Below are positions 7,655 to 16,572 of a DNA stretch of 64,000 bases, piece after piece. Every line of letters starts with the position of its first letter. The first letter of the stretch is position 1. Position numbers and translations under genes: made by a program. The stretch is from Salinisphaera shabanensis E1L3A (GTDB taxonomy: Bacteria > Pseudomonadota > Gammaproteobacteria > Nevskiales > Salinisphaeraceae), in contig NZ_AFNV02000015.1 of NCBI RefSeq assembly GCF_000215955.2, positions 1-64,000 of the forward strand, read 5' to 3'. The notes under the pieces are model-generated. The model was not told the DNA's origin. It ran no database searches and saw only the letters and a list, made by a program, of their open reading frames with translations.

Positions 7655-8542
7655 ATGAGCGAGAAGAAGAAAGCGGCCGAAGCGACCAACAAACCCGCGG
7701 ACAAAGCCGAAACGCACGAACATCGGCGCTGCTTTGTGATCACTCCAATCGGGCCGGACGGATCGGCTATCCGGCGCGCGGCTGATGGTTTAATCACCTC
7801 AGTTATCGAGCCCGTTTGTGGAGCGAAAGGCCTGACTGTGGTCGCCGCGCACCAGATTGATGACCAAGGATCGATTACGACCCAGGTTATCGAACACGTC
7901 TTGGAAGACGAGCTTGTGATCGCAAATCTTACCGGTTTAAACCCAAATGTGATGTACGAACTGGCAGTCAGGCACGCGAAACGTAAGCCTGTCATCTGCT
8001 TGGCCGAGGACGAAACAGTCTTACCGTTCGATCTCGCCCAAGAGCGCACCCTTTTCTATACGAACGATATCGCAGGCACTAGCATTCTGATTAGCGCGCT
8101 TAGCCGCATGATCGACAGAGCACTTGGCGAGGCCGAACACGACAACCCAATCTATCGTGCCGCCGAGCACATGATCATGCGCGAAGTGACTCCGCCAGGT
8201 GACACTGATTCATATATCTACCAACGGTTAGACGACCTTGAAAGATTAGTTCGCTCGGTGGCTACGCGCCTACCGCGCCAAAGCATCAAAGCTCGGAACA
8301 ACATCTTAAAATCAGGTCAAACACTTAATTCCCAAATAAACAAACTACATATTGCAGCATCGCACGAATCGGAGATCGACAAGATACAAAATATTCTTGA
8401 ATCCAATGGCTTCCATGTCTCTATAAGTCTCAGGCCTCGTGGCGAAGTTTTTTTTGCGACTAACGCTCCCACCTCTTTCCTCGAAGACTTGATGAAATTC
8501 AATAATATACGTGGAATCGTTATCCCTGCCGATTCAGATTAA
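7655..8542 (+). CDS. TIR-like / nucleoside 2-deoxyribosyltransferase-like domain protein
   Basis: 295 residues from the ATG at 7655, which has GGGGA four bases upstream; an in-frame ATG 30 bases earlier lacks a clear site. After a charged tail, RCFVITPIGPDGSAIRRAAD (25-44) and the block LVIANLTGLNPNVMYELAVRHA (87-108), then LPFDLAQERTLFY (123-135), form the signature of the nucleoside deoxyribosyltransferase / TIR-like superfamily; Glu102 in the YEL motif is the expected catalytic residue. Relatives hydrolyse NAD or nucleotide bonds or sense nucleotides and recur in anti-phage loci. Residues 136-295 form a separate, helical then alpha/beta region I do not recognise. Its 3' third (8280-8540) is visibly more AT-rich than the surroundings, suggesting transfer or mosaic origin. 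Confidence 0.75.
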   Translation: MSEKKKAAEATNKPADKAETHEHRRCFVITPIGPDGSAIRRAADGLITSVIEPVCGAKGLTVVAAHQIDDQGSITTQVIEHVLEDELVIANLTGLNPNVMYELAVRHAKRKPVICLAEDETVLPFDLAQERTLFYTNDIAGTSILISALSRMIDRALGEAEHDNPIYRAAEHMIMREVTPPGDTDSYIYQRLDDLERLVRSVATRLPRQSIKARNNILKSGQTLNSQINKLHIAASHESEIDKIQNILESNGFHVSISLRPRGEVFFATNAPTSFLEDLMKFNNIRGIVIPADSD

Positions 8543-8787
8543 GCCCCTATTTAGAAAAACGTCGCGTAGAACACGGCCCGCCTCGTCCAGAAAATCATCC
8601 AGCACAGCACATGCGCCGAGCGTCCCCGCTGCGGGGTTCCCGAACTTGATATTGCGCAGCGTCGGCTCTCCTTGCCAAGCTCTTCAATCCATTGCGCTTC
8701 GGGCAGCGTCACCGGCTCGTCAGCCCACTTACAGACCACATCGCGCGGTGGATTCAGGTTCCAGTCGCAACACGGCCGTTCTGGGGT
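8534..8787 (-). pseudogene. Frameshifted 3' remnant of an unidentified gene
   Basis: On the minus strand a protein-like segment (CDWNLNPPRDVVCKWADEP and on to EAQWIEELGKE) runs from an upstream in-frame stop at 8788-8790 with no ATG. It continues, after a one-base frame change near 8665-8675, as EPTLRNIKFGNPAAGTLGA to a stop at 8534-8536. The two pieces join into a plausible C-terminal domain of about 83 residues. I cannot name the family. Its 3' end overlaps the TIR-like gene by 9 bases, convergently. Either a decayed gene or a sequencing error in a gene truncated at its 5' end. Confidence 0.4.
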
Positions 8788-8790
8788 TCA

Positions 8791-9027
8791 GGTGACGGTG
8801 TATTTATCTCGGGCTTACCCCTCGCCCCGCTGCACGCCTCGAGAACCGCTTAGATCACTGCTGCTGCATCTGGGCTCGTAAGCCTCTGACCCTCGTCGAC
8901 TCTATGATCGCGGTACAACTAACTCGGCTTGGTGGCTGAGGATAGCCGCCATCTCTTACCCGCCAGCTATCGCGACAGATATTTCAGCGGCCGCTTGCCA
9001 GTAAAAGTCACATGGACGCGTGGTTAC
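8791..9027. other. Non-coding stretch 3' of glmS (expected attTn7 neighbourhood)
   Basis: No gene, RNA or transposon end could be supported here. The Tn7 insertion point, by rule about 25 bases beyond the glmS stop, would fall near 9018. I see no clear terminal inverted repeats, 5-bp duplication or tns genes. Confidence 0.5.
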
Positions 9028-9042
9028 CGGCTTTTACAGCCG
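9028..9042 (-). terminator. Short hairpin abutting the glmS stop
   Basis: CGGCT-TTTAC-AGCCG is a perfect 5-bp stem directly after the glmS TAA. There is no T tract, so it is a weak terminator or an mRNA 3'-end stabiliser rather than a strong rho-independent site. Confidence 0.35.
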
Positions 9043-10875
9043 TTACTCCACGGTCACACTCTTGGCCAGATTCCGCGGCTGGTCAACGTCGGTGCCTTTG
9101 GCAACCGCGACATGGTAGGCGAGCAGTTGTAGCGGGACGGTATAGGCGATGGGAGCCAGCGTTTCGTCGACGTGGGGCATGTCGAGCACGGTGATGCCGG
9201 GGCCGGTATCCAGGCCGGAGGCGGCGTCGGCGAATACGTAGAGCTTGCCGCCGCGGGCGCGTACTTCCTGCAGGTTGGATTTCACCTTTTCCAGCCAGTC
9301 GTTCTTGGGCGCGATGGCGATGACGGGCATCTTTTCGTCGACCAGGGCGAGCGGGCCGTGCTTGAGTTCGCCGGCGGCATAGGCTTCGGCGTGGAGATAG
9401 GAAATCTCCTTGAGCTTGAGCGCACCTTCCATGGCGATGGGATACATCGGCCCGCGGCCGAGGAACAGGGCGTGATCCTTGTCGACGAACTCTTCGGCCA
9501 GATGGCGAATCGCATTGTCGAGTTCGAGCACACGTTCGACCGAGGTGGCCAGTTGATGAATTTCCTCGGCCAGCGCGCGCCGATCGTCGGCGCTGCGTTC
9601 GAGCATGCCGGTGAGCAGCAGCAGACACAGCAGCTGGGTAGTGAACGCCTTGGTGGAGGCCACACCGATCTCGGGGCCGGCATGGGTCATGAGCACCAGA
9701 TCCGACTCACGGGTGAGCGAGCTTTCCGGCTTGTTACAGATGGCCAGCGTCGCCAGGTAGCCGCCATCGCCGGTGCCCAGCGATTTCGCGTAGCGCAGCG
9801 CGGCCAGCGTATCCGCGGTTTCGCCGGACTGGGATAGCGTGACGAACAGACAGTTCTTCGGTACCACCGGGTCGCGATAACGATATTCGCTGGCCAGTTC
9901 GACGTTGCAGGGTATGCGCGCCATGGCTTCGAGCCAGTAGCGCGCAACCAGGCCGGCATGGTGGCTGGTGCCACAGGCAACGATATGGATGTACTCGACA
10001 CCGTCCAGAAGCTCACGCGCTTCGGCGCTGATGCTGGACGCAAAGATGTCGTCGGCGGACACACGCCCCTGCCAGGTTTCGGCGAGCGCGCGGGGCTGCT
10101 CGTAGATTTCCTTGAGCATGAAGTGGCGGTAGCTGCCCTTCTCGGTCGCCGAAAGCGATAGCCCGGATTCCTTCACCGGCCGATCGACCTCTGCGCCGCT
10201 GCCGTCGATGATGGTGTAGCGCTCGTGTGTGAGTACGACCAGATCGCCTTCTTCGAGATAGATGAAGTCACGCGTGACCGGCAATAGTGCAGCCACGTCA
10301 GAGGCCACGAAATGCTCGCCGATACCCACACCGAGCACGAGCGGCGAGCCGCTGCGCGTGGCCACCAGCGTATGCGGATCGTCGCGACAGACCACAGCCA
10401 GCGCATAGGCGCCGTCCAGCTCGTCTACGGTCGTGCGCACGGCGGTGGCGAGATCGCCGCTGTCGCCGAGGTGGCTATCAATGAGATGTGCCACGACCTC
10501 GGTATCGGTCTGCGAGGTGAATTCATAGCCCGCCTCGCGCAGGCGCTCGCGCAGCGGCTCGAAATTCTCGATGATGCCGTTGTGCACGACAGCGATGCGA
10601 CTCGACGATACGTGCGGATGGGCATTGGTTTCGGATACGCCGCCGTGGGTGGCCCAGCGGGTATGGGCAATCCCGAGTACGCCGGGACGCGGGGCTTCGG
10701 CAAGCTTGTCGGCCAGCGCCTGGACCTTGCCCACCGCGCGGGTGCGATCCAGCGCGCCGTCGTTGACCAGCGCCATGCCGGCCGAGTCATAGCCGCGATA
10801 CTCGAGGCGTCGCAGGCCTTCCAGCAGGATGGGTTCGACATTGCGCTGCGCACTGGCGCCGACAATTCCGCACAT
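9043..10875 (-). CDS. glmS: Glutamine--fructose-6-phosphate aminotransferase (isomerizing)
   Basis: 610 residues, the normal length. MCGIVGA places the nucleophilic Cys at position 2 after Met removal, followed by the class II glutaminase domain (1-220) and two SIS sugar-isomerase domains (about 285-425 and 455-600); the [13 protein letters not shown] end is characteristic. It converts fructose-6-phosphate and glutamine into glucosamine-6-phosphate, the entry to UDP-GlcNAc for peptidoglycan and LPS. It follows glmU by 58 bases on the same strand, the common glmU-glmS arrangement. No glmS ribozyme or obvious GlmZ-type site was seen. Its 3' end is the classical Tn7 target. Confidence 0.98.
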   Translation of the reverse strand: MCGIVGASAQRNVEPILLEGLRRLEYRGYDSAGMALVNDGALDRTRAVGKVQALADKLAEAPRPGVLGIAHTRWATHGGVSETNAHPHVSSSRIAVVHNGIIENFEPLRERLREAGYEFTSQTDTEVVAHLIDSHLGDSGDLATAVRTTVDELDGAYALAVVCRDDPHTLVATRSGSPLVLGVGIGEHFVASDVAALLPVTRDFIYLEEGDLVVLTHERYTIIDGSGAEVDRPVKESGLSLSATEKGSYRHFMLKEIYEQPRALAETWQGRVSADDIFASSISAEARELLDGVEYIHIVACGTSHHAGLVARYWLEAMARIPCNVELASEYRYRDPVVPKNCLFVTLSQSGETADTLAALRYAKSLGTGDGGYLATLAICNKPESSLTRESDLVLMTHAGPEIGVASTKAFTTQLLCLLLLTGMLERSADDRRALAEEIHQLATSVERVLELDNAIRHLAEEFVDKDHALFLGRGPMYPIAMEGALKLKEISYLHAEAYAAGELKHGPLALVDEKMPVIAIAPKNDWLEKVKSNLQEVRARGGKLYVFADAASGLDTGPGITVLDMPHVDETLAPIAYTVPLQLLAYHVAVAKGTDVDQPRNLAKSVTVE

Positions 10876-10933
10876 GGCGCTGATTCCTTGTTGATTGGCC
10901 GTGCGGGATTCGACACGGCCTCACGAGTGGTCG

Positions 10934-12310
10934 TTAAGAGTGGCCGGGATTGTTCTTGCGCGGCCGTTTCCAGCCGTCAATGCTGAACTGCTTCGAACGC
11001 GACAGCGTGAGCGTATCCGGCGGCGCAGTCTTGGTGAGCGTCGTGCCGGCACCGATGGTGGCACCGCGCTCGACGGTCACCGGCGCCACCAGCTGGCAAT
11101 CCGAGCCGATGAACGCATCGTCGCCGATTGTGGTGACGTGCTTGTTAGCGCCATCGTAGTTGCAGGTGATCACGCCCGCGCCGATGTTGACGTTCGCACC
11201 CACCACGGCATCGCCGACATAGCTCAGGTGATTGATCTTGCTGCCCGCGCCGAGCTTGAGCTTCTTGGTTTCCACGAAGTTGCCGATCTTGGCCCGGTCG
11301 GCGAGCTCGGTATCGGGCCGCAGACGTGCGAACGGCCCAATCTGGCAACGTGCACCGACGCCCGCGTGCTCGATGACGGTATGCGAGAGCACCTGGGTAT
11401 GATCGCCGATCGTGCAGTTGCGCAGTACGCAGTGCGGGCCGATATGCACGCCCTCGCCCAGCACCACTTCCCCTTCGATGACCGCGTTCACGTCAACCAG
11501 ACAATCGCGGCCCACGCGTAGCGAACCGCGCAGGTCGAAGCGCTCGGGGTCGCGCAGTGTGAGCCCCTGATCCATCAGCGCCTCGGCCTGGCGCCTCTGG
11601 AGCAGGCGTTCCGCCGTGGCCAGATCGCGCTTGTCGTTAATGCCCTGGGTCTCCTCGACACTGCCGGCCTGCCCGGCCACGATCTGAACGCCGTCGCCGG
11701 CGGCCATGGCGATGCAATCGGTCAGATAGTACTCGCCTTGCGTGTTTTCGTTGGTCAGCCGTGACAGCCAATCCCGCAAATGCCGGGCCTGGGCACAGAT
11801 CAGGCCTGTATTCACTTCCCGAATATAGCGCTCGTCGCCGCTGGCGTCCTTGTCTTCGACAATGCCGACCACGCGATTTTCATCGTCGCGACGAATACGA
11901 CCATAACCGGCCGGGTCGTCGAGCACGACGGTCAGCAGGGCGAGCGCGTCGGTTGCCGCCGCGTCTACCAGATGGGAAAGCGTTGCCGCACGCACCAGCG
12001 GCACATCGCCGTAAAGCACCAGCACGCTGGCATCGTTAGGCACATCGTCGATCGCCTGACTCACGGCGTGGCCGGTACCCAGCTGCTGATGCTGGTAGAC
12101 CCAGTTGACCTCGAGATAACCTAACGCCGACTGCACCTGCTCGGCTCCATGCCCGTAGACGACATGAATCTGCTCCGGGTCGAGCGTTTGTGCGGCTTCG
12201 ACCACGTGCTTGAGCAACGGCCGGTCGCCGAGCGGTTGTAGCACCTTCGGCAGCGCCGAACGCATGCGTTTACCTTTCCCAGCGGCCAGGACGACGATAT
12301 GCAAACCCAT
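10934..12310 (-). CDS. glmU: Bifunctional UDP-GlcNAc pyrophosphorylase / GlcN-1-P acetyltransferase
   Basis: 458 residues from the ATG starting MGLHIVVLAAGKGKRMRS; the frame extends upstream but only the shorter start fits the family. The N-terminal half is the uridylyltransferase (LAAGKGKRM, PKVLQPLGD), the C-terminal half a left-handed beta-helix acetyltransferase with hexapeptide repeats, GNFVETKK and the NYDGANKH segment. It makes UDP-GlcNAc from glucosamine-1-phosphate in the cytoplasm. It lies 32 bases after opgH and 58 before glmS, so glucan and amino-sugar genes may share a transcript. Confidence 0.97.
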   Translation of the reverse strand: MGLHIVVLAAGKGKRMRSALPKVLQPLGDRPLLKHVVEAAQTLDPEQIHVVYGHGAEQVQSALGYLEVNWVYQHQQLGTGHAVSQAIDDVPNDASVLVLYGDVPLVRAATLSHLVDAAATDALALLTVVLDDPAGYGRIRRDDENRVVGIVEDKDASGDERYIREVNTGLICAQARHLRDWLSRLTNENTQGEYYLTDCIAMAAGDGVQIVAGQAGSVEETQGINDKRDLATAERLLQRRQAEALMDQGLTLRDPERFDLRGSLRVGRDCLVDVNAVIEGEVVLGEGVHIGPHCVLRNCTIGDHTQVLSHTVIEHAGVGARCQIGPFARLRPDTELADRAKIGNFVETKKLKLGAGSKINHLSYVGDAVVGANVNIGAGVITCNYDGANKHVTTIGDDAFIGSDCQLVAPVTVERGATIGAGTTLTKTAPPDTLTLSRSKQFSIDGWKRPRKNNPGHS

Positions 12311-12342
12311 AACTAAAGACGATTCGACGGTTTGACGTGGGA

Positions 12343-14841
12343 CTATACAGCCCGCGGCGAGTCCTGCGTAGATGCCGCAGCGGGACGTTCGGCCAACCAG
12401 GCCCGCCATGCCGACGGCGCCTGTGCCCAGACTTCGGTATGCAGCCAGCGCATGCGCTGCGGATCGGCGAGCAACCGGCGTTGTTCGTCGGCGTCCAGCG
12501 CGTCCGGCCCGTTGTCGAGCGCACGTTCGGACAGCAGTTGACGATATTCGGTGATGGCCGCCGTGAGCGACCGATCGTGGCCCTGCATGCCGATATGCAA
12601 GGCGTTGATCACCGGATCGACCACCGCTTCTGCGAAGCCGGCTTCTGCCGGCGCTCCGGCCTCGAGTTCGACCACCCGGGCGAGCTCGGCCGGCGCATGC
12701 CGCTCTTCGGGAATGAGTTGCAGATCGTGACGGCGCAGCCAGATACCCAAATCAGCACGCGATGTCAGCACCGTAATCGCCGGGGCGATGATCAGCGGCA
12801 CCAGAATCGGCGCCAGCCACGGCGCGAAACCCGGGGTATACCACAGCAATACCGCGCCCCAGCCGAGCGCCAGCAACATCCCCCAGATATGAAAGCGTAG
12901 CGCCCGCGACCACGGCACCTGCGCATCAGCACGCTGCTGCGAATTCCATTTCACCTGCTTGCCGCTGAGCGTGGTGAATACGAAACGCGTGTGCGCGAGC
13001 ATTCGTATGGGCGCGAGCAGCGACGTGAGCACGATTTCGATGAGCGTCGATGCCACCAGGTTGCCCACGCCGCCGAACTCACGCTGCTTGCCCTTGGCGA
13101 TAATCATCACCACGCCAAGAATCTTGGGCAGAAACAGCACAACGAGCGTGGCCACGAACAGGCTCAGCGCCCAGATCGGTTGCCATACCGGCCAGGCTGG
13201 AAACAGCGCGCCCGCCACCGGGAAATAATCCGGTGTACGCAATGCTTCCATGACCGCTTCGATACTCGAAAGCAGCAGAAAGACGAACCAGATCGCAGCC
13301 GACGTATAGGCCATCACGCCGTTGGCGAACAGCGCGCGATGCGCCGGGGCGAGATTGTCCGAAAACAGCAGCCTGATGTGTTGAATATTACCTTGGCACC
13401 AGCGCCGATCGCGTCCGAGCTCATCGAGCAGTGTGGGCGGCACCTCTTCGTAGCTGCCAGGTAGATCGTAGGCGATAAACACGCCCCAGCCGGCCCGACG
13501 CATGAGCGCGGCCTCGACGAAATCATGGCTGAGAATATCGCCCGACAAGGCCCCGCTGCCCGGTAGGCGCGGCAACGCACAGTGGGCCATGAACGGCTCG
13601 ATACGAATGATCGCGTTGTGGCCCCAGTAGTGGGCGTTGTCCAGATGCCAGAAATGCAGCCCGGCAGCGAACATACGTCCGTACACACGGGTGGCGAACT
13701 GCTGCACCCGGGCCAGCACGCTGTCGCGATTGACCGCGGTGGGCGGCGTCTGGATCAGCCCCGCCCCCGGATTGGCCTGCATCCGATCGACGAGTGCGGT
13801 GAGCGTATTACCGGCCATGATGCTGTCGGCATCGAGCACGATCATGTACCGATAGTGCCCACCCCAACGGCGACAGAAATCGGCCAGATTGCCGCTTTTG
13901 CGTTTGACCCGGGCACGACGGCGCCGATAGAACAGGCGACCGAACGCGTCCAGCGTGCGACAGCTTTCGGCCCAGGCGTTTTCCTCCGCGATTACGGTAT
14001 CGGGCTTGACCGAATCGCTGAGTACGAAGAAATCGAACTCCTCGAGTCGGCCCGTGGCCTGTACCGATTCGTAAATCGCACGCAGCCCCGCGAACGTACG
14101 AGTCACGTCTTCTTCGTAGATCGGCATGACGATCGCGGTGCGTGCATCGCCGTCGACCGGCGGCTTGCGCGGCGGTGGGCCGCTTGGCGGATCGCTGCAC
14201 ACGAGATAACGATCGCCGCGCCAGAGCACGAAAAACCCGGAGAGCGCCGTCCAGAAACCCACCAGAATCCAGGCAAACAGCATGAATGCGGCCGCCAGAA
14301 TGAAGGTCTCGAGCACGGTGGCACCGCGATGCGGCAACACGGTCGCCATGTACGCCGCAGCGCCGGCCGCCGGAAATGCCACCATCAATGCCAGCAGGGT
14401 CTGGCGCCAGCGCACCACGCTCTTGAGCCGGCTCGGCACCGACTTGGACAGACCGTGATTGCTACGCCCCATCCACGGCAGGAGCCGCCACGGCCGACGG
14501 TCGATATCAGCGGGCGACATCGGCCACCGATTGAGCGGTGGCATCGCGGCGCTGCGCAAGGCACCGGCGGTGGGCGGCCGTGTCTCGCGCTCGTGACGCA
14601 GCTTCGGGTAGCTGTCGTGCAGCCGCCCCATCAGTTTGCGATCGTCTGCCTCGAGTTCTGGTTCTACGTGCGCGCTTTCGAGTTCGTTGTGCAACAAGTC
14701 GAGCGCGGCACGCCGATCGGCCGGCTCGGCGTCGAGTACGCGAGCACGCAAACGTCGGCGCTTGTCGTCAGCCAGACCCAGATGCGACAGATAGGCATCG
14801 ATGGCGTCGATGATCTCGACCACGGTGTTGGAATCGCTCAC
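12343..14841 (-). CDS. opgH: Glucans biosynthesis glucosyltransferase H
   Basis: 832 residues if started at GTG 14841, whose GTGA overlaps the opgG stop by 4 bases; this start begins VSDSNTVVEI and is preferred to an upstream extension that would lie deep inside opgG. It is an inner-membrane family 2 glycosyltransferase: VLDADSIMAG carries the DxD, ILSHDFVEAA the catalytic Asp and GRDRRWCQGNIQH the processive QxxRW-type motif, flanked by about eight membrane helices. It polymerises and exports the beta-1,2-glucan backbone of osmoregulated periplasmic glucans. Coupled with OpgG. Confidence 0.95.
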   Translation of the reverse strand: MSDSNTVVEIIDAIDAYLSHLGLADDKRRRLRARVLDAEPADRRAALDLLHNELESAHVEPELEADDRKLMGRLHDSYPKLRHERETRPPTAGALRSAAMPPLNRWPMSPADIDRRPWRLLPWMGRSNHGLSKSVPSRLKSVVRWRQTLLALMVAFPAAGAAAYMATVLPHRGATVLETFILAAAFMLFAWILVGFWTALSGFFVLWRGDRYLVCSDPPSGPPPRKPPVDGDARTAIVMPIYEEDVTRTFAGLRAIYESVQATGRLEEFDFFVLSDSVKPDTVIAEENAWAESCRTLDAFGRLFYRRRRARVKRKSGNLADFCRRWGGHYRYMIVLDADSIMAGNTLTALVDRMQANPGAGLIQTPPTAVNRDSVLARVQQFATRVYGRMFAAGLHFWHLDNAHYWGHNAIIRIEPFMAHCALPRLPGSGALSGDILSHDFVEAALMRRAGWGVFIAYDLPGSYEEVPPTLLDELGRDRRWCQGNIQHIRLLFSDNLAPAHRALFANGVMAYTSAAIWFVFLLLSSIEAVMEALRTPDYFPVAGALFPAWPVWQPIWALSLFVATLVVLFLPKILGVVMIIAKGKQREFGGVGNLVASTLIEIVLTSLLAPIRMLAHTRFVFTTLSGKQVKWNSQQRADAQVPWSRALRFHIWGMLLALGWGAVLLWYTPGFAPWLAPILVPLIIAPAITVLTSRADLGIWLRRHDLQLIPEERHAPAELARVVELEAGAPAEAGFAEAVVDPVINALHIGMQGHDRSLTAAITEYRQLLSERALDNGPDALDADEQRRLLADPQRMRWLHTEVWAQAPSAWRAWLAERPAAASTQDSPRAV

Positions 14842-16445
14842 GGTGATAAGGCGTAACTCCAGGTCTCGGTGAGCGCGCCACCATCGGCGCCTGCGAGGTA
14901 CGCACGCAGCTCCAACGGTGTCTTGAGCGAATCGGTCGGCACGAGGAAGGTGAGTCTCCAACCACCGGTATGCGGATTACGCACGGCTTCGATGTTATTG
15001 ATAGTGGCATCGCGCATGGCGTTGACCCGCGGCTGTACGTTCGCCGGATCGCTGAGCTTGCCCAGTTCGCCGCCGACGAAGTCGATCGCCACACGAATGG
15101 TGTTGCGTGGCTGACCAGGGGTCACCGCCGCACGGCCGATACGCGACGCCGCGGTATGAGCAAGCGACGCCGGGCTGGCGAGCTCCATGCCCCATTTAAC
15201 GGTATACGCGTAGTGCAGACGCGCGCCCGCGGTGACCGGATCGTTGGGCACCCAGTACAGCGCAATGTTGTCGTTCACTTCGCTGTCGGACGGAATTTGA
15301 ACGAGTTCCAGATGTCCCCGGCCCCAGTCGCCTTCTGGCGTAATCCATGCGCCGGGCCGTTTTTCGTATTCGTACTCCAGATCCTGGTAGTGATCGAACT
15401 CGCGATCACGCTGGAGCAGACCGAAGCCGCGCACGTTGTCGGCGGAGAGCTGGTTCATCGACAGCCGTTGCGGGTTGCGTAACGGGCGCCACAGCCATTC
15501 GCCGTTGGTCGCAGAAATAAGCAACCCGTCGGAATCGTGGACTTCGGGGCGATAGTCGTCGAGGCGCGCCAGGCTGTTTTCGCCCCACATGAACATGCTG
15601 GTGAGCGGTGCGACCCCGAGTTTGCCGATCGCCTTGCGCGTGAACAGCGTCGCGTCAACGCGCGTTTTGGTGGAATCGCCCGGCGTTATATCGAAGCGAT
15701 AGGCACCAGCGGCACTGGGCGAGTCGAGCAGCGCATAGGCTGTGACCGTCTTGTCCTGCGGTTTTGGCCGCACCAACCAGAAGCTCACGAATGCGGGAAA
15801 TTCTTCGCCCTTGTCGCTGCCTGTATCGATCGCCAGACCGCGTGCAGACAACCCATAGTGCTGACCGCCGCCGAGCGCACGAAAATACGACGCGCCGAGG
15901 AACGACGCGATCTCGTCGAGCTTTCCGGGGGTATCGAGTTCATGCATGAACCTCAGCCCGGCATAGCCGAGATCGTCGGGAATGCGGGCGCGCAGTTCGT
16001 CGTTCGGATACTGGAAACGGTTCTTGTCGAACCGGAACTCGCCGACGCCGCCATCGTTGATCAGATGCATCTTCACCGGGTGCGTGTAATACGAACCCGG
16101 GTGATAGAACATGGCCTCGAACGGCAGCTGCATATCGTGCCAGAGCGCGCTGTCGGCCTTGTAGCTGATCTGTTCAAGCGCTGAAAAATCGAAATCCTGC
16201 AGGAACTGCGGAATCTGGGGCGGTGGGGTATAGGGTTTCGCCGCCAGCGCCTCGGCCTTGGCGACTACGCTGTTGTAGTCGAATGCGTTGGGCTTTTTCT
16301 CAGCGCCGCTCCCATCGGTCGTCTGCGCCGCAGAAGCGGGCTTGCCCGCCGGGTTGGACGAATCCTGTGCTGTCGCGGGCAGCGCCAAAGCCGCGCCGAG
16401 CACGACGAAACAGGCAAATATGCCGGCAGGCCAATGCCTTGTCAT
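14838..16445 (-). CDS. opgG: Glucan biosynthesis protein G, periplasmic
   Basis: 535 residues with a Sec signal peptide (MTRHWPAGIFACFVVLGAALALP, cleavage after ATAQ) and a long Gln/Ser/Ala-rich linker before the beta-sandwich OpgG domain. Motifs LSARGLAIDT, PLTSMFMWGEN and WITPEGDWGRGHLEL match the family. OpgG acts in the periplasm on nascent glucan made by OpgH, probably forming branches. It is the first gene of the opgGH pair and ends in a 4-base overlap with opgH. A paralogue, OpgD, sits about 36 kb away in the window. Confidence 0.95.
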   Translation of the reverse strand: MTRHWPAGIFACFVVLGAALALPATAQDSSNPAGKPASAAQTTDGSGAEKKPNAFDYNSVVAKAEALAAKPYTPPPQIPQFLQDFDFSALEQISYKADSALWHDMQLPFEAMFYHPGSYYTHPVKMHLINDGGVGEFRFDKNRFQYPNDELRARIPDDLGYAGLRFMHELDTPGKLDEIASFLGASYFRALGGGQHYGLSARGLAIDTGSDKGEEFPAFVSFWLVRPKPQDKTVTAYALLDSPSAAGAYRFDITPGDSTKTRVDATLFTRKAIGKLGVAPLTSMFMWGENSLARLDDYRPEVHDSDGLLISATNGEWLWRPLRNPQRLSMNQLSADNVRGFGLLQRDREFDHYQDLEYEYEKRPGAWITPEGDWGRGHLELVQIPSDSEVNDNIALYWVPNDPVTAGARLHYAYTVKWGMELASPASLAHTAASRIGRAAVTPGQPRNTIRVAIDFVGGELGKLSDPANVQPRVNAMRDATINNIEAVRNPHTGGWRLTFLVPTDSLKTPLELRAYLAGADGGALTETWSYALSP

Positions 16446-16572
16446 GTATCACTCCAGTGTTGCCCGGCCATCCCGCCACCCTGCTACCGACCTCGGGTAC
16501 GGCTGGCGAGTTCCCCCTCGTCTATGCGTAATAATAACCCATCAAAAGACATGCCAGTTACGCCGGCTCGAC

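Noticed and set aside
8995-9030. Tn7-type transposon end near the glmS stop
   Set aside because: A TGT trinucleotide occurs near the expected place, but no matching end, TnsB-site array or 5-bp duplication was found at the other side.
13582-14856. 424-codon plus-strand frame opposite opgH
   Set aside because: Antisense shadow with no recognisable domain and low-complexity Arg/His/Gln content.
12343-14961. Longer OpgH start inside opgG
   Set aside because: The extra 40 residues are Arg-rich and overlap opgG; the GTG with a GTGA overlap fits the family better.
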